In this document: in pieces, positions 10,001-20,814 of the stretch
Position numbering within the stretch: position 1 is the stretch's first letter
How the letters are laid out: every line of letters begins with the position of its first letter
Assembly (NCBI RefSeq): GCF_021283545.2
Contig: NZ_CP128540.1
Coordinates: forward strand, 1,895,501-1,959,500
DNA from: Pseudomonas alloputida
Lineage (GTDB): Bacteria > Pseudomonadota > Gammaproteobacteria > Pseudomonadales > Pseudomonadaceae
Reading direction: 5' to 3'
Length of the DNA: 64,000 bases
Notes under the pieces: generated by a model
What the model saw: only the letters and a program-made list of their open reading frames with translations
Databases searched by the model: none
Told to the model about the DNA's origin: nothing
Made by a program: the position numbers and the translations under genes

Positions 10001-13000
10001 AGCGCGACCTGCGTATCGGCGCGCCGGTGGCCAACCGCATCCGCCCGGAAAGCGAAGGCCTGATCGGCGCTTTCCTCAACACCCAGGTGCTGCGCTGCGA
10101 GCTGGACGGCCAGATGACCGCCAGCGCGCTGCTGGAGCAGGTTCGCCAGGCTGCCATCGAAGGCCAGTCGCACCAGGACCTGCCGTTCGACCAACTGGTA
10201 GAGGCCCTGCAGCCCCCACGCAGCAGTGCCTACAACCCGCTGTTCCAGGTGATGTGCAACGTGCAGCGCTGGGCCTTCCAGCAAAGCCGCACGCTGGCCG
10301 GCATGCAGGTGGACTACCTGGTCAACGATGCCAGCGCCACCAAGTTCGACCTGTACCTGGAGGTGACCGACCTGGACGGCCGGCTGGGCTGCTGCCTGAC
10401 CTACAGTCGCGACCTGTTCGACGCGCCGCGCATCGCGCGCATGGCCGAGCACTGGCAACAACTGCTGGTCGGTTTGCTCGACAACCCGCAACACCGCCTG
10501 TGCGAACTGCCAATGCTGAGCAGTGCCGAGCAACAAGTGCTTACAGGCCAGTTGCAGGGCGAACACGATTTCGACCTTGGCCAGACCCTCCATGGTCTGT
10601 TCGCCGCCCAGGCCGCGCGCACGCCACAGGCTGGCGCGCTGACCTTCGCCGGCCAGCACTTGACCTACGCCGAGCTCGACCAGCAGGCCAACCGCCTGGC
10701 GCGTGCCCTGCGCGAACGGGGTGTCGGCCCGCAGGTGCGCGTGGGCCTGGCGCTGGAGCGCTCGCTGGAAATGGTCGTCGGCCTGCTGGCCATCCTCAAG
10801 GCCGGCGGCGCCTATGTACCGCTCGACCCCGAGTACCCGCTCGACCGCCTGCGCTACATGATCGAAGACAGCCGCATCGGCTTGCTGCTCAGCCAGCGTG
10901 CGCTGCTGCACACCCTGGGCGAGCTGCCTGAAGGCGTGGCCAGCTGGAGCCTGGAAGACGATGCCGCCAGCCTGGCGGCCTACAGCGATGCACCGCTGGA
11001 CAACCTCAGCCTGCCGCAGCACCAGGCTTACCTGATCTACACCTCAGGCTCCACCGGCAAACCCAAGGGCGTGGTGGTCAGCCATGGCGAGTTCGCCATG
11101 CACTGCCAGGCGGTGATCGCCGCATTCGGCATGCGCAGCGATGATTGCGAGCTGCATTTCTATTCGATCAATTTCGACGCTGCCAGCGAGCGCCTGTGGG
11201 TGCCGCTGTTGTGTGGTGCGCGCGTGGTACTGCGCGCCCAGGGTCAGTGGGGCGCCGAGGACATCTGCCAGTTGGTGCGCGAGCAGCAGGTGAGCATTCT
11301 GGGCTTCACCCCCAGCTACGGCAGCCAGCTGGCGCAGTATCTGGGCGGGCGGGGCGAACAATTGCCGGTACGCCTGGTGATTACCGGTGGCGAGGCGCTG
11401 ACCGGCGAGCACTTGCAGCGCATCCGCCAGGCCTTTGCGCCGCAGCAGTGCTTCAATGCCTACGGCCCGACCGAAACCGTGGTCATGCCGCTGGCGTGCC
11501 TGGCCCCAGAGGCCTTGCCAGCAGACCTTGGCAGCGTACCGATCGGCCGCGTCATCGGTAGCCGTACGGCCTACATCCTCGACGAGGATCTGGCCTTGTT
11601 GCCGCAAGGCGGTATTGGCGAACTGTACGTCGGCGGTGCCGGCCTGGCCCAGGGTTACCACGACCGGCCAGGCCTCACTGCCGAGCGCTTTGTCGCCGAC
11701 CCGTTCAGTGCCGAAGGCGGGCGCCTGTACCGTACCGGCGACCTGGTACGCCTGGGTACCGATGGCCTGGTGGAGTATGTCGGCCGTGCCGACCAGCAGG
11801 TGAAGATCCGCGGCTTCCGCATCGAACTGGGCGAAATCGAGAGCCGCCTGCTAGCGCACGAGGATGTCGACGAGGCCGTCGTGCTGGCGCTGGACTTGCC
11901 GGGCGGCAAGCAGCTGGTGGGCTATCTGGTGTGCAGGCAGGCCACCGCCGGTAACGACGTGCAACAACTGCTGCGCGAAGCGGTGAAAGCCGATGCCCGC
12001 CAGCACCTGCCCGACTACATGGTGCCTGCGCATCTGGTGCTGCTCGACAGCCTGCCGCTGATGGGCAACGGCAAGCTCGACCGCCATGCGCTGCCGCTGC
12101 CGGACCTTGAGCAGGCGCGGCAGCAATACCAGGCCCCTGGCAATGAGGTGGAAGCACAGCTGGCGCAGATCTGGCGCGATGTGCTCAACGTTGCCCGGGT
12201 CGGCGTGCAGGACAACTTCTTCGAGCTGGGGGGCGACTCGATCCTGTCGATTCAGGTGGTCAGCCGCGCCCGCCAGGCCGGCTTGCAATTCACCCCGCGC
12301 GACCTGTTCCAGCATCAGACCATCCAGACCCTGGCAACTGTGGTTCAGCTCAGCGAAGCCGCGAGCACGGTGGAGCAGGGTCTGCGCCAGGGCCAGGCCG
12401 GGTTGACGCCGATCCAGCACTGGTTCTTCGACAGTGACGTGCCACAGCCGCAACACTGGAACCAGACCGTGCTGCTGGAGGTGCGCCAACCCTTGGTTGA
12501 GGCCACCCTTGAACAGGCATTGGCTGCGCTGGTGCAACACCATGACAGCCTGCGCCTGCGCTTCAGCGACGCCCAGGGCCGCTGGCAGGCCCAGTACGTG
12601 CAGCCTGGCGCCGAGCAACTGCTGTGGAGCGCCACTGTCGCCGATTTCAATGATTGTCAGGCACTCTACACCGACGTGCAGCGCAGCCTGGACCTGCAAC
12701 AGGGGCCGCTGCTGCGCGCCTTGCTGGTGCGTGACGGGCAGGGCACCCAGCGGTTGCTGCTGGCGATTCATCACCTGGTTGTTGATGGCGTGTCCTGGCG
12801 GGTGCTGCTGGAAGACCTGCAGGCGCTGTACCGTGGCCAGCCTCTGCCGGCCAAGACCCACGCCGTCGGCGACTGGGCTGCGCGCCTGGCCAGCTACGCC
12901 GACAGCGATTCGCTGCGTGACGAACTGGCCTGGTGGCAAGGCCAGCTGGGCGGTGTGCGTCGCGAATTGCCGTGCGACCATCCGCAGGGCAGCAATTTGC

Positions 13001-16000
13001 ATCGCCACGCTCAAACCCTGGCCATCGGCCTGGACGTGGAGCAAACCCGGCAGCTGTTGCAACTGGCCCCGGCGGCTTACCACACCCAGGTCAACGACCT
13101 GCTGTTGACTGCTCTGGCGCGGGCCTTGTGCCGCTGGAGCGGCGATGAAGAAGTGCTGGTGCAGCTCGAAGGCCATGGCCGTGACGGGCTGTTCGAAGAC
13201 ATGGACCTGACCCGCAGCGTCGGCTGGTTCACCAATGCCTACCCACTGAGCCTGCGTCCGCTGCCAGGTGAAGACGACGCGGCGCGGGCCGGTTCGATCA
13301 AGCGCATCAAGGAACAACTGCGCCATGTACCGCACAAGGGCCTGGGCTACGGCGTACTGCGCTACCTGGCGGATGCCGCCGGGCGCGAGCAGATGGCGGC
13401 CTTGCCGCAGGCGCGCATCACCTTCAACTACCTGGGCCAGTTCGACCAGCAGTTCGACAGTGCGGCCTTGTTCCAGCCCCTGGAGGCCTCGGCCGGGTTG
13501 GCGCATGACCTCGATGCGCCGTTGCCCAACTGGTTGAGCGTCGATGGCCAGGTGTATGGCGGTGCTCTGCAACTGCGCTGGACCTTCAGCGCCGAGCGCT
13601 ACGACCAGCAGACCATCGCGCGTCTGGCTGAGGGCTATCGTCAGGAGCTGCTGGCGCTGGTCGCGCATTGCCTGGCCGATGGCAATGGCAGCTTCACCCC
13701 ATCGGACTTCCCGCTGGCGCACCTGACTCAGGAGCAGATCGACGCATTGCCGGTCCCGGCCGCGCAGATCGAGGACGTTTACCCGCTGACGCCGATGCAG
13801 GAAGGCATGCTGCTGCACACCCTGCTGGAGCCGGGCACTGGCCTGTACTACATGCAGGACCGCTACCGCATCAACAGCGCGCTCGACCCCGAGCGTTTCG
13901 CCCAGGCCTGGCAGGCCGTGGTGGCGCGCCACGAAGCGTTGCGCGCCTCGTTCAGCTGGAACAGCGGCGAGGCGATGCTGCAGATCATCCACAAGCCGGG
14001 CAACCTGGCGGTGGACTACCAGGACTGGCGCGGCCTGGCCGACGATGCCCAGGAGCAGCGCCTGCAGGCCCTGCACAAGCAGGAGCGCGAGGCCGGCTTT
14101 GCCTTGCTCAGCGAGGCACCGTTCCACCTGCGCCTGGTGCGCGTGGCCGAGGAACGCTACTGGTTCATGATGAGCAACCACCACATCCTTATCGATGCCT
14201 GGTGCCGCTCGCTGTTGATGAACGATTTCTTCGAGGTCTACCAGGCCCTTGGCGAAGGCCGTCAGGCCCAACTGCCGGTGCCACCGCGTTACCGCGATTA
14301 CATCGGTTGGCTGCAACGCCAGGGCCTGGACGACGCACGTGCCTGGTGGCAGGCCAACCTGGCCGGCTTCGAACGTGCCACAGCCATCCCGAGCGACCGC
14401 CCGCTGCGCCATGACCACGCCGGTAGCGGCATGGTCGTCGGCGATTGTTATACCCGCCTTGAGATGAATGATGGCGTGCGTCTGCGCGAACTGGCCCAGG
14501 CCCATCAGCTCACCGTCAACACTTTCGCCCAGGCGGCCTGGGCCCTGGTGCTGTCGCGCTACAGCGGCGACCGCGACGTGGCCTTTGGCGTAACCGTGGC
14601 CGGGCGCCCGGTGAGCATGCCGCAGATGCAGCGCACCGTCGGCCTGTTCATCAACAGCGTGGCCCTGCGTGTGCAGTTGCCTGCGGCGAGTGAGCGCTGC
14701 AGTGTGCGCCAGTGGCTGCAAGGCCTGCTGCAAAGCAACATGGAGCTGCGCGAGTACGAATACCTGCCGCTGGTGGCGATCCAGGCGTGCAGCGAGCTGC
14801 CCAAGGGCCAGCCGCTGTTCGACAGCCTGTTCGTGTTCGAGAATGCGCCGGTTGAAACCGCCGTGCTCAATCACGCCCAGCACCTGAACGCCAGCTCCGA
14901 CTCGGGCCGTACCCACACCAACTTCCCGCTGACGGCGGTGTGTTACCCGGGTGATGACCTGGGCCTGCACCTGTCGTTCGACCAGCGCTACTTCGACTAC
15001 CCGACCGTCGAGCGCCTGCTGGCCGAATTCAAGCGCCTGCTGCTGGCGCTGGTACAAGGTTTTGAAGGGGAGGTGAGCGAGCTACCGCTGCTGAGCGCCC
15101 AGGAGCAAGGCTTCCTGCTGGAGGACTGCAACCGGACCGAGCGGGTTTATCCGCTGGAGCAGAGCTACATCGCGCAGTTCGAAGCGCAGGTTGTGGCGCA
15201 TCCACAGCGTACCGTGGCCCGCTGCCTGGAGGCATCCTATGATTACGCCGGGCTGAACCTGGCGGCCAACCGCCTGGGCCATGCGCTGGTGGCTGCCGGC
15301 GTCTGCGTGGACCAGCCAGTGGCACTGCTTGCCGAGCGTGGGTTGCCGCTGCTGGGCATGATCGTCGGCAGCTTCAAGGCCGGCGCCGGCTACCTGCCGC
15401 TGGACCCGGGCCTGCCGGCGGCGCGCCTGCAAAGCATCATCCAGCTCAGCCGCACGCCAGTGCTGGTGTGCAGCGCGGCCTGCGCCGAGCAGGGGCGGCA
15501 GTTGCTCGGTGAGCTGGAGGCTTCGCTGCGGCCGCAACTGCTGGTCTGGGAAGACGTCCAGGCCAACCCGATCGCAAGCCACAACCCGGGCATCCACAGT
15601 GGCCCGGACAACCTCGCCTACGTGATCTACACCTCAGGCTCGACCGGCCTGCCGAAAGGGGTGATGGTCGAGCAGCGCGGCATGCTCAACAACCAGCTGA
15701 GCAAGGTGCCTTACCTGGCGCTCAGCGAGCAGGACGTGATTGCCCAGACCGCCTCGCAAAGCTTCGACATCTCGGTCTGGCAGTTCCTGGCTGCGCCGCT
15801 GTTCGGCGCCAAGGTAGAGATCGTGCCTAATGTCATCGCCCATGACCCGCAGGGCCTGCTGGCGCACGTGCAGGCCACCGGCATCACCGTGCTGGAGAGC
15901 GTGCCGTCCCTGATCCAGGGCATGCTGGCCAGCGACCACCAGGCCCTCGACGGCCTGCGCTGGATGCTGCCGACCGGCGAGGTCATGCCACCGGAGCTGG

Positions 16001-17007
16001 CGGCGCAGTGGCTGCAGCGCTACCCGCAGATCGGCCTGGTCAATGCCTATGGCCCGGCGGAGTGCTCGGATGACGTGGCGTTCTTCCGCGTCGATGCCGC
16101 CTCGACCCAAGGCAGCTACCTGCCAATCGGCACGCCAACCGATAACAACCGCCTGTACCTGTTCGGCGAGGACCAGGCGCTGGTGCCGCTGGGGGCGGTG
16201 GGCGAGTTGTGCGTGGCGGGTGCGGGTGTAGGCCGTGGCTACGTCGGTGACCCGGTGCGCACGGCACTGGCGTTCATTCCTCACCCTTACGGGGCACCGG
16301 GAGAGCGCCTGTACCGTACCGGTGACCTCGCACGGCAGCGCCTGGACGGTGTGCTGGAGTACGTCGGGCGCATCGACCATCAGGTGAAGATTCGCGGCTA
16401 TCGCATCGAGCTGGGCGAAATCGAGGCCCGGCTGCATGAGCAGGCGGAAATTCGCGATGCTGCTGTGGCGGTGCAGGAGGGAGTGAACGGCAAGCATCTG
16501 GTTGGCTACCTGGTGGCGCACCAGGGCGTCAGTGCCGATGCCGCGTTGCTGGAGCAGGTCAAGCAACGACTGCGTGCCGAGTTGCCGGAGTACATGGTGC
16601 CCTTGCACTGGGGCTGGTTCGACAGCTTGCCGCACAACGCCAACGGCAAGCTCGACCGCAAGGCCCTGCCAGCCATCGACATCGGCGGTCAGTACAGTCA
16701 GGCCTATCTGGCGCCACGCAACGAATTGGAGGACGTGTTGGCGGGTATTTGGGCCGATGTGCTCAAAGCCGAGCGGGTGGGAGTGCACGACAACTTCTTC
16801 GAGCTGGGCGGGCATTCATTGCTGGCCACGCAGATCGCTTCGCGGGTGCAGAAGCAGCTACAGCTGAACGTGCCGCTGCGGGCGATGTTCGAGTGCAGCA
16901 CGGTGGAGGCGTTGGCCGAGTATGTACAGGGGCTGCAGGGCAGTGCGCTGGATGATGACAAGGTCGACCGGCTCAGTGACCTGATGGCGGAACTGGAGGG
17001 GCTGTGA
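4054..17007 (+). CDS. pvdL: Pyoverdine chromophore NRPS PvdL
   Basis: The 4317-residue protein has the PvdL layout. An acyl-CoA ligase-like domain (about 1-560, TSGST loop near 175) is followed by an ACP (GGNS near 612). Module Glu has C (HHIVADG near 803), A (near 1274) and T (GGHS near 1655). Module Tyr has C (HHIVTEG near 1851), A (near 2329), T (GGDS near 2726) and E (HHLVVDG near 2906). Module Dab has a C domain of the type that follows E (HHILIDA near 3375), A (near 3859) and T (near 4251). There is no thioesterase, as expected for the first enzyme of the line. The last A domain code reads D-I-W-E-L-T-A-D-D, Dab-like; the first reads D-V-W-H-F-G-R-I-N, close to a Glu code. It would build the acylated L-Glu/D-Tyr/L-Dab chromophore precursor in the cytoplasm. 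The ATG at 4054 ([17 protein letters not shown]) is chosen by homology. Confidence 0.95.
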   Translation: MTDAFELPLSLVQALAQRAAQTPERIALRFLADTPGEQAVLSYRDLDQRARTIAAALQGRASFGDRAVLLFPSGPDYVAAFFGCLYAGVIAVPAYPPESARQQHQERLLSIIDDAEPRLLLTVAALRDSLQGLEALAADNAPQLLAVDGLDPALAANWREPVLKGDDIAFLQYTSGSTALPKGVQVSHGNLVANEQLIRQGFGIDLNPDDVIVSWLPLYHDMGLIGGLLQPIFSGVPCVLMSPRYFLARPLRWLQAISEYGGTISGGPDFAYRLCSERVSEASLAGLDLSRWRVAYSGSEPIRQDSLATFADKFQACGFDPQSFFASYGLAEATLFVSGSRRGQGIAALELDAKAFAANRAEPGTGSVLMSCGFPQPGHAVRIVEPQQLQVLGDNQVGEIWAGGPSIARGYWRNPEASARTFVEMDGQTWLRTGDLGFIREGEVFVTGRLKDMLIVRGQNLYPQDLEKALEREVQVLRKGRVAVFAVEHQGEEGIGVAVEISRNVQKALKPQDLIKTLRQVVADACRQAPAVVLLLNPGALPKTSSGKLQRSACRLRMDDGSLDCYARFPEVSAAGIRATAGDELQARIAAVWRDILKVEAVAADDHFLLLGGNSIAATQATARLADELGIDLSLRTLFEAPVLADYSKAVAQIIADGAAATTAITTLERAQALPQSLAQNRLWLLWQLEPQSAAYNIPAGLHLRGELDVNALHVAFQALVARHESLRTVFSEENGQALQRILPQQPLSLHRLDLEGHSPEQVAAQRETEARQPFDLTQGPLLRVTLVRLGDEEHQLWVTLHHIVADGWSLNILLEEFAKLYAARCQGLEANLAPLPLGYADYGSWQRQWLADGEAERQLQYWKAHLGGELPALDLCTDHPRASQREHSAARFSLKVPVRLGEALKGLAHQQQASLFMVLLAGWQALLQRYSGQADIRVGVPNANRPRLETQGMVGFFINTQVLRARFDGRHSFTQLLTQVRQATLQAQANQDLPFEQLVEALPDAREQGLFQVMFNHQQRDLSALRRLPGLLAEELAWHSREAKFDLQLHSEEDHLGRLSLAFDYAAELFEASTVERLAHHLLALLEQVCAAPQQALGDVQLLDEPGRAQLLGWGQAPAAAAQHLLVEQLNEQVRLTPQRTALVWDGGSLDYAGLHQQANRLAHYLRDKGVGPDTCVAIAIERSPQLLVGLLAILKAGGAYVPLDVDYPAERLAYMLADCDARLLLSHSSLLGKLPQVDGVSAIALDQLHLDSWPSHAPGLHLHGDNLAYVIYTSGSTGQPKGVGNTHAALAERLQWMQTTYALNDSDVLMQKAPISFDVSVWECFWPLVTGCKLVLAGPGEHRDPQRIAALVQAYGVTTLHFVPPLLQVFVQEPQASACSSLRWVFSGGEALSATLRDRVLQVLPQVQLHNRYGPTETAINVTHWHCQVVDGERSPIGRPLGNVLCRVLDDELELSAPGVPGELYLGGAGLARGYLGRPGLTAERFVPQADGNGQRLYRSGDRARWQVQLEALEYLGRLDQQVKVRGFRVEPEEVQACLLAQAGVEQALVLIHKDAIGAQLVGYYSGSAQPAEVLAVLAEQLPAYMVPAQLIPLAQMPLGPSGKVDRKALPAPVWQQREHVEPRTELQQQVAAIWRDVLNLPRIGLQDDFFALGGHSLLATQIVSRTRQACDVELPLKALFEASELGAFCAEIARLRAAGERNLQGAITRVDRRQAVPLSYSQQRMWFLWQMEPDSPAYNVGGMARLRGTLHVDAFERALQALIVRHETLRTTFPSIDGVPYQCVAEDSGLHLDWQDFSALSDDACQQRLQQLADDQAHQPFDLERGPLLRACLVKANEREHFFVLTLHHIVTEGWAMDIFARELGELYEAFVDDRESPLAPLPVQYLDYSVWQRQWLESGEGARQLAYWKHRLGDEHPVLALPADRPRPAVQSHRGELYRFELDPALVARVHAFNSQRGLTLFMTMTATLAALLHRYSGQRDLRIGAPVANRIRPESEGLIGAFLNTQVLRCELDGQMTASALLEQVRQAAIEGQSHQDLPFDQLVEALQPPRSSAYNPLFQVMCNVQRWAFQQSRTLAGMQVDYLVNDASATKFDLYLEVTDLDGRLGCCLTYSRDLFDAPRIARMAEHWQQLLVGLLDNPQHRLCELPMLSSAEQQVLTGQLQGEHDFDLGQTLHGLFAAQAARTPQAGALTFAGQHLTYAELDQQANRLARALRERGVGPQVRVGLALERSLEMVVGLLAILKAGGAYVPLDPEYPLDRLRYMIEDSRIGLLLSQRALLHTLGELPEGVASWSLEDDAASLAAYSDAPLDNLSLPQHQAYLIYTSGSTGKPKGVVVSHGEFAMHCQAVIAAFGMRSDDCELHFYSINFDAASERLWVPLLCGARVVLRAQGQWGAEDICQLVREQQVSILGFTPSYGSQLAQYLGGRGEQLPVRLVITGGEALTGEHLQRIRQAFAPQQCFNAYGPTETVVMPLACLAPEALPADLGSVPIGRVIGSRTAYILDEDLALLPQGGIGELYVGGAGLAQGYHDRPGLTAERFVADPFSAEGGRLYRTGDLVRLGTDGLVEYVGRADQQVKIRGFRIELGEIESRLLAHEDVDEAVVLALDLPGGKQLVGYLVCRQATAGNDVQQLLREAVKADARQHLPDYMVPAHLVLLDSLPLMGNGKLDRHALPLPDLEQARQQYQAPGNEVEAQLAQIWRDVLNVARVGVQDNFFELGGDSILSIQVVSRARQAGLQFTPRDLFQHQTIQTLATVVQLSEAASTVEQGLRQGQAGLTPIQHWFFDSDVPQPQHWNQTVLLEVRQPLVEATLEQALAALVQHHDSLRLRFSDAQGRWQAQYVQPGAEQLLWSATVADFNDCQALYTDVQRSLDLQQGPLLRALLVRDGQGTQRLLLAIHHLVVDGVSWRVLLEDLQALYRGQPLPAKTHAVGDWAARLASYADSDSLRDELAWWQGQLGGVRRELPCDHPQGSNLHRHAQTLAIGLDVEQTRQLLQLAPAAYHTQVNDLLLTALARALCRWSGDEEVLVQLEGHGRDGLFEDMDLTRSVGWFTNAYPLSLRPLPGEDDAARAGSIKRIKEQLRHVPHKGLGYGVLRYLADAAGREQMAALPQARITFNYLGQFDQQFDSAALFQPLEASAGLAHDLDAPLPNWLSVDGQVYGGALQLRWTFSAERYDQQTIARLAEGYRQELLALVAHCLADGNGSFTPSDFPLAHLTQEQIDALPVPAAQIEDVYPLTPMQEGMLLHTLLEPGTGLYYMQDRYRINSALDPERFAQAWQAVVARHEALRASFSWNSGEAMLQIIHKPGNLAVDYQDWRGLADDAQEQRLQALHKQEREAGFALLSEAPFHLRLVRVAEERYWFMMSNHHILIDAWCRSLLMNDFFEVYQALGEGRQAQLPVPPRYRDYIGWLQRQGLDDARAWWQANLAGFERATAIPSDRPLRHDHAGSGMVVGDCYTRLEMNDGVRLRELAQAHQLTVNTFAQAAWALVLSRYSGDRDVAFGVTVAGRPVSMPQMQRTVGLFINSVALRVQLPAASERCSVRQWLQGLLQSNMELREYEYLPLVAIQACSELPKGQPLFDSLFVFENAPVETAVLNHAQHLNASSDSGRTHTNFPLTAVCYPGDDLGLHLSFDQRYFDYPTVERLLAEFKRLLLALVQGFEGEVSELPLLSAQEQGFLLEDCNRTERVYPLEQSYIAQFEAQVVAHPQRTVARCLEASYDYAGLNLAANRLGHALVAAGVCVDQPVALLAERGLPLLGMIVGSFKAGAGYLPLDPGLPAARLQSIIQLSRTPVLVCSAACAEQGRQLLGELEASLRPQLLVWEDVQANPIASHNPGIHSGPDNLAYVIYTSGSTGLPKGVMVEQRGMLNNQLSKVPYLALSEQDVIAQTASQSFDISVWQFLAAPLFGAKVEIVPNVIAHDPQGLLAHVQATGITVLESVPSLIQGMLASDHQALDGLRWMLPTGEVMPPELAAQWLQRYPQIGLVNAYGPAECSDDVAFFRVDAASTQGSYLPIGTPTDNNRLYLFGEDQALVPLGAVGELCVAGAGVGRGYVGDPVRTALAFIPHPYGAPGERLYRTGDLARQRLDGVLEYVGRIDHQVKIRGYRIELGEIEARLHEQAEIRDAAVAVQEGVNGKHLVGYLVAHQGVSADAALLEQVKQRLRAELPEYMVPLHWGWFDSLPHNANGKLDRKALPAIDIGGQYSQAYLAPRNELEDVLAGIWADVLKAERVGVHDNFFELGGHSLLATQIASRVQKQLQLNVPLRAMFECSTVEALAEYVQGLQGSALDDDKVDRLSDLMAELEGL

Positions 17008-17013
17008 TGGGCA

Positions 17014-17033
17014 GGGGCGCTTGGCGCCCCTTT
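17014..17033 (+). terminator. Rho-independent terminator after pvdL
   Basis: The stem GGGGCGC-TTG-GCGCCCC is followed by TTT and begins 7 nt past the pvdL stop codon. Confidence 0.8.
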
Positions 17034-17143
17034 CATTGGTCGGGTTGCGCACACTGCGGCTGAGTCGTTCATCCGGATTTGCAGATCAATCAGGCAGTCG
17101 CTCGTTGCTGGCTATTTTCGTGAAGAGGCCCTCAAAGCTAGGG

Positions 17144-17980
17144 CTAATAATCGCCAAACGGTTCCCTTAGAACCCACTGGTCAACAATTGGCCGTCGTAC
17201 TCGAATATTAGTAAATGCATGTTCTTCAATTAAATAACTTTCCCTGGTTGCCTCATTTTTCCCATCCCATATTTTTTTGATCTTGCCCGCAGCCACAAGC
17301 ACATCGAAATCCTTGATGTACACACCAAATACACGAGCTTCACCTTTGTGAAGCTTGGCGGCTGCATTCGCATAGCGCTCGGCCACGCCATAGTTGCGTG
17401 TAAAATAAAACCCCTGCCCATGATCAACAATTTGATGTCGCTGGGGCTGAACGCCAGACTCTAAAGACCACGTAGAGCTCCTGATGCCACCATGATATCC
17501 TGCAAATACATAATCTGGCGGAAGATTGTTTGAGGTATGTGCAGGCGCGTGGACCGGTTCTAACATTGTCATCCGCACCTCGAGACGGTGATACTTACCT
17601 TCCCCTTTTAAGAGCGCCCCATGCCAATCTGGTATGGGGGCGCGACCTGAGAATGCCGAAGATAACCTTCGCCAAAAACGGAAATGCCCACTTGGATCCT
17701 GCCAGTTTATTGGGTCTCCCTGGCAATAACCATATGCATTCAGACCACCGCGCTTGAACGGGCTGAAACTGTCAGGCGAGTTGAAACGCATGAGCCCAGG
17801 GCTAAATGCCCGTAAACCGTTACCCAGCAAAAAATTACCAGTCATCGGGTCCGGTCGCTCACCGTTAAAACCCAGCAGGCCCGATGAGTTCGGGTGATAC
17901 CCATAAGGTGAGTAAATGGATGTGTTAGCGGCCGACATTTCGCTCGCCTCATCAATAGGATTCATGTAAGTAGGCACCAT
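17144..17980 (-). CDS. Short Rhs-core protein with ADP-ribosyltransferase-like C-terminus
   Basis: The protein has 278 residues from the ATG at 17980. An alternative start at residue 15 (17938) has a better ribosome site (GAGG). Residues about 24-97 are an Rhs-repeat-associated core (YSPYGYH, LLGFNGERPDPMTGNFLLGNG, RFNSPDSFSPFKRGGLNAYGYCQGDPINWQDPSG). The C-terminal half after the DPSG boundary is variable in this family. Here it shows FAGYHGG, GQGFYFT and AERYANAA, the spacing expected of an ART/PARP-like fold. No N-terminal Rhs shell repeats, secretion domain or cognate immunity gene is visible. Short single-core Rhs proteins of this kind are common in P. putida, so it may be a complete member of that class rather than a fragment. 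Toxic activity is inferred. Confidence 0.7.
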   Translation of the reverse strand: MVPTYMNPIDEASEMSAANTSIYSPYGYHPNSSGLLGFNGERPDPMTGNFLLGNGLRAFSPGLMRFNSPDSFSPFKRGGLNAYGYCQGDPINWQDPSGHFRFWRRLSSAFSGRAPIPDWHGALLKGEGKYHRLEVRMTMLEPVHAPAHTSNNLPPDYVFAGYHGGIRSSTWSLESGVQPQRHQIVDHGQGFYFTRNYGVAERYANAAAKLHKGEARVFGVYIKDFDVLVAAGKIKKIWDGKNEATRESYLIEEHAFTNIRVRRPIVDQWVLREPFGDY

Positions 17981-18166
17981 GATGTTTTTCTCGGCGTGGC
18001 TTTGCGGTCGACTTTGACAGTGTTCGTTAAAATGCGCTACTGATAAAAATAACAGGTTGTGTGGAAGGGGGCTGAAGCGGCCCTGTGTTTCTGGCTGACT
18101 TCACTTCCGTCGCGGTTTTAATCTGGGTGCTTTGCTGAATCCAGGATTTAATTTTTAGGATTTCCC

Positions 18167-18868
18167 CTAGGTCGATGCATTAATAAAGGCTTCATCCAGC
18201 GATTTGGCGTGGTGGCGTTCCATGAACTGTCCACCACTGTCAAACGCTTCCAGTCGCTTGTTTGCGAGCATATAAAATCGCTGGCAGTTTTTCGTGATTT
18301 CCTCTGTGTAATGAGAAGCTATCAGCACGCTCGCACCTTCCGCGCACGCGCTTTTTATACCGAGCCATATATAATGTCGAAATTCAGGGTCTACGCCAGC
18401 CGTTGGCTCATCAAGAATGATCAAGTCACTGTTTAAAAGCAACAAGGTCAGCGTGAAGTAGCTGCGAATTTCACCGTAGCTGCAATTGGCGGCTTTTTTC
18501 TTGGCGATTTCTGCATATCGCCTGGACAGTGACGGGGACCATTTGGCTAGTTTCGAGAGAATCTCTGTGTGATCTGGGGAAGCGTTGGGGGTTAGGCTGG
18601 TGATAAGCTTGCCCGCTTCGTTCATACGCAGTAACGGGGGCGGTGTAAGGATTTGGGTCAAATAGGCCTGACGCCTGGATAAATTGGAAATGGCACCTTT
18701 TGCCGGTTTTTTTATTTTGCAGATGAGGTCGAAAAGGGTTGTCTTTCCGGCCCCGTTGTTGCCCAGAATGCCGACCAGTTCCCCCGCTTTTATAGTGAGT
18801 TCAATGTCGTTCAGCAGCGGGTTTCCGCTGTATCCGAAGTGAAGGTTGTTTATAGTTAAAATGTCCAT
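18167..18868 (-). CDS. mcbF: ABC transporter ATPase, McbF-like (microcin export/self-protection)
   Basis: The 233-residue protein has Walker A GNNGAGKT (36-43), Walker B LIILDEP (149-155) and an H-loop His in IASHYTEE (186). The signature is CSYGE (129-133) rather than LSGGQ. The ATG at 18868 overlaps the permease stop by one base (TGATG), with GGAG upstream, so the two are translationally coupled. Position and size (McbF of E. coli is 247 aa) fit McbF, which with McbE exports microcin B17 and gives partial immunity. The frame is open far upstream but that part lies inside the permease gene. The following 186 nt to the Rhs gene hold no gene that I can see. Confidence 0.85.
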   Translation of the reverse strand: MDILTINNLHFGYSGNPLLNDIELTIKAGELVGILGNNGAGKTTLFDLICKIKKPAKGAISNLSRRQAYLTQILTPPPLLRMNEAGKLITSLTPNASPDHTEILSKLAKWSPSLSRRYAEIAKKKAANCSYGEIRSYFTLTLLLLNSDLIILDEPTAGVDPEFRHYIWLGIKSACAEGASVLIASHYTEEITKNCQRFYMLANKRLEAFDSGGQFMERHHAKSLDEAFINAST

Positions 18869-19611
18869 CAGTATCGGCTCCATATGGGTTGGATTCTGAA
18901 ATACCTTCCGGTCAGGTATGTCGAGGCTGCAGAGGCCGAAAGTGCAATCAGGAAACTGTTGAGAAGGGGCATTTCGCCATGGAAGATCTGCGCGCTTAGA
19001 AAGAGCGGGTTGATCAGCGTTAGCGCATGCGAAGCATCGTGCCCCAGCGTGGCGCCGGTGTATCCGGAGACCAGCATGAGAAATGACATGAGTGAGAAAA
19101 GTGTGCTGGCTGTGCTGAATTTTATCGGCAGCGCGGCGATTCCCAGGCCGATACAGGTGAACATGAGGTAGCTGGTGTAAAAGCATGCCATCAGATAGAG
19201 ATATTCAGGAAGTGAGTAGTGACCTCGTAAGGGTTTGGTCAAGAGGTAGAATAGTGTGGCGTAAAGCGAGCTCAATAAAAAATAACTGAGTGTGTGGGCA
19301 GTCAGGAATAGCTTGATTGCGCTGTGTTGGTAGATGAAGGACCGCGTGAAGCCACTTTCCCTCCTGCCGATGAGGTAGAAGCTGAATCCAAAGAACGCGA
19401 GGGTGGCAGAGATGTATGAGTAGAACCAGGCGGCTGAAGCGGTATAGGTCGAGGCTGCATGCGTTGGCTGGGTGATGATGAAGAGTATGCAAGGGGCCAG
19501 CGCTGACCAAAGAAGCGATGTGGGCTCCCTCAAGTGCTCAGTGGTCAAGATTTTTGTGATTGTCGTGATTTTTTTTGCGCTGCGTATAAAGTGGTTTGAA
19601 GTTAAATTCAT
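18868..19611 (-). CDS. mcbE: ABC-2-type permease, McbE-like
   Basis: The 247-residue membrane protein shows about six hydrophobic segments, for example SLLWSALAPCILFIIT near the N-terminus, YSYISATLAFFGFSFYLIG, SYFLLSSLYATLFYLL and STLFSLMSFLMLVSGYTGATLG. The length matches McbE (241 aa). Its ATG overlaps the end of mcbD by four bases (ATGA), and its stop overlaps mcbF. With the McbF-like ATPase it should form the exporter that carries the azole-modified peptide across the inner membrane. Primary sequence alone would only say ABC-2 permease; the McbE call comes from context. Confidence 0.82.
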   Translation of the reverse strand: MNLTSNHFIRSAKKITTITKILTTEHLREPTSLLWSALAPCILFIITQPTHAASTYTASAAWFYSYISATLAFFGFSFYLIGRRESGFTRSFIYQHSAIKLFLTAHTLSYFLLSSLYATLFYLLTKPLRGHYSLPEYLYLMACFYTSYLMFTCIGLGIAALPIKFSTASTLFSLMSFLMLVSGYTGATLGHDASHALTLINPLFLSAQIFHGEMPLLNSFLIALSASAASTYLTGRYFRIQPIWSRY

Positions 19612-20810
19612 GGGAATGGGACCATTTTGGAATTCTGGCTGCTGATGATTTCGTTGTAGAAAGGTGCGGAATAAGTGTTTTCGAGGTTGAAGTGTCTTGC
19701 GTTGTTCATGTGGAGAAAAAGATTGGGAGAGAAATATTTGCAGAGGTAAAGATTTGACTGTTTGTAAGGGGTGGAGGAGAGGTATAAGTACCCATTAAGT
19801 TGTAGCGCTCTTAGAGTCTTTAATAAATTTTGAATTGTTAGCTTTTTCGATAATGTAAGCTCATGGTTGTGTTGGGTGAATTTGACTTCGCTGGATATTT
19901 CTTTGAAAGTTTCATAGCTGTTGCAACTCAGGAAGTGCTTGAGGTAGGGGTCTTGGAGGGGGTTTTTTAGTTCGTGTTCGCTGTCGACTGATTGCATGAA
20001 TCTCAATGTTTGCCATAATTCAACTATCGACTTTTCTAATGCAATTCTTGAAGTGGCGGCATAAGCCATTCCTGCACAATATTTGACTTTGGCGTTAATG
20101 TCTTGACTGCCGTAGCATAAAAGGATGCAACTTCCTGGGAAACGTTGATCGGTGAGATTAAGGATGCAAAGTTCGCCAGATTTTTTCAGTTCTTGGAAAA
20201 GTGCTAGGCTTGCGCTCGCTGTCAGTGTAAGGCAGGCATCATCGAATTCAATTTCTGCAGTACAGGTTTTTGTAAGCCAGAATCGAAGTAGGAACTGTCG
20301 TTCCAAATTTTCTCTGATTGCGCCTAGTACTGCATTGTTGATCGTAATGTGTGCGCTGCAACCGCATGTGTCTCTAATAGGATAAAAACCGTTGTCGGTT
20401 GAGTTTTTACACTCTGAAATGGAAAGGCAGGCGGTGGGTACCTTGCAAGATGTGAAATCTGTGACTCTGTATACAGTGGTTCGGTCAAAGCAGTGTGATT
20501 GCAATGATGATTTCTCGCTTGAAATTAAAGTTTGAGAAAATGCCTTGGTGAATGCTTGGCACTCTTCAGTGGTCAGCCCGTCACCTAGTCTGCACGTGTC
20601 ATGCACAGGGATGTCCAAGTAGAAATGCTTGCGTTCAAAATGTTCGCCTAGGGCGCTGTCAGTTATGTCTGACGACCAGCCGCTACTCGAACCATAGGTG
20701 CGCCAGCGGCTGCCGCACTCAACGCTGTGTGGTAAATGATTTACTGCGCTGGGTCTAAGTAGCAAAAAGTCCGTAAATGTCGGGTGATGTATCTCGTTAT
20801 AAAAATTCAT
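19608..20810 (-). CDS. mcbD: YcaO-family cyclodehydratase, McbD-like
   Basis: The protein has 400 residues (McbD of E. coli is 396). YcaO features are SSGWSSDITDSALGEHFER (first nucleotide-binding segment, E56 and E59), CGCSAHITINNAVLGAIRE at 149-167 with ENLERQ, and a C-terminal PFP, the short Pro-rich tail typical of azoline-forming YcaO proteins. YcaO enzymes use ATP to phosphorylate the amide carbonyl and drive cyclisation of Cys/Ser/Thr to azolines. It should work in a complex with the McbB-like and McbC-like proteins on the precursor at 22528-22737. Its start is 4 nt after the mcbC stop. Codon use is markedly AT-richer than the NRPS genes, suggesting transfer. Confidence 0.88.
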   Translation of the reverse strand: MNFYNEIHHPTFTDFLLLRPSAVNHLPHSVECGSRWRTYGSSSGWSSDITDSALGEHFERKHFYLDIPVHDTCRLGDGLTTEECQAFTKAFSQTLISSEKSSLQSHCFDRTTVYRVTDFTSCKVPTACLSISECKNSTDNGFYPIRDTCGCSAHITINNAVLGAIRENLERQFLLRFWLTKTCTAEIEFDDACLTLTASASLALFQELKKSGELCILNLTDQRFPGSCILLCYGSQDINAKVKYCAGMAYAATSRIALEKSIVELWQTLRFMQSVDSEHELKNPLQDPYLKHFLSCNSYETFKEISSEVKFTQHNHELTLSKKLTIQNLLKTLRALQLNGYLYLSSTPYKQSNLYLCKYFSPNLFLHMNNARHFNLENTYSAPFYNEIISSQNSKMVPFP

Positions 20811-20814
20811 GAGC

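Noticed and set aside
11851..15057. Very long minus-strand frame (1068 codons) opposite pvdL, and similar ones opposite the other NRPS genes
   Set aside because: Antisense open frames are a side effect of high GC and codon bias; the translations show no domain and the plus strand has continuous NRPS domains.
18869..19186. Long N-terminal extension of the McbF-like ATPase
   Set aside because: It lies inside the permease gene in another frame; the TGATG junction at 18868 gives a normal ABC start.
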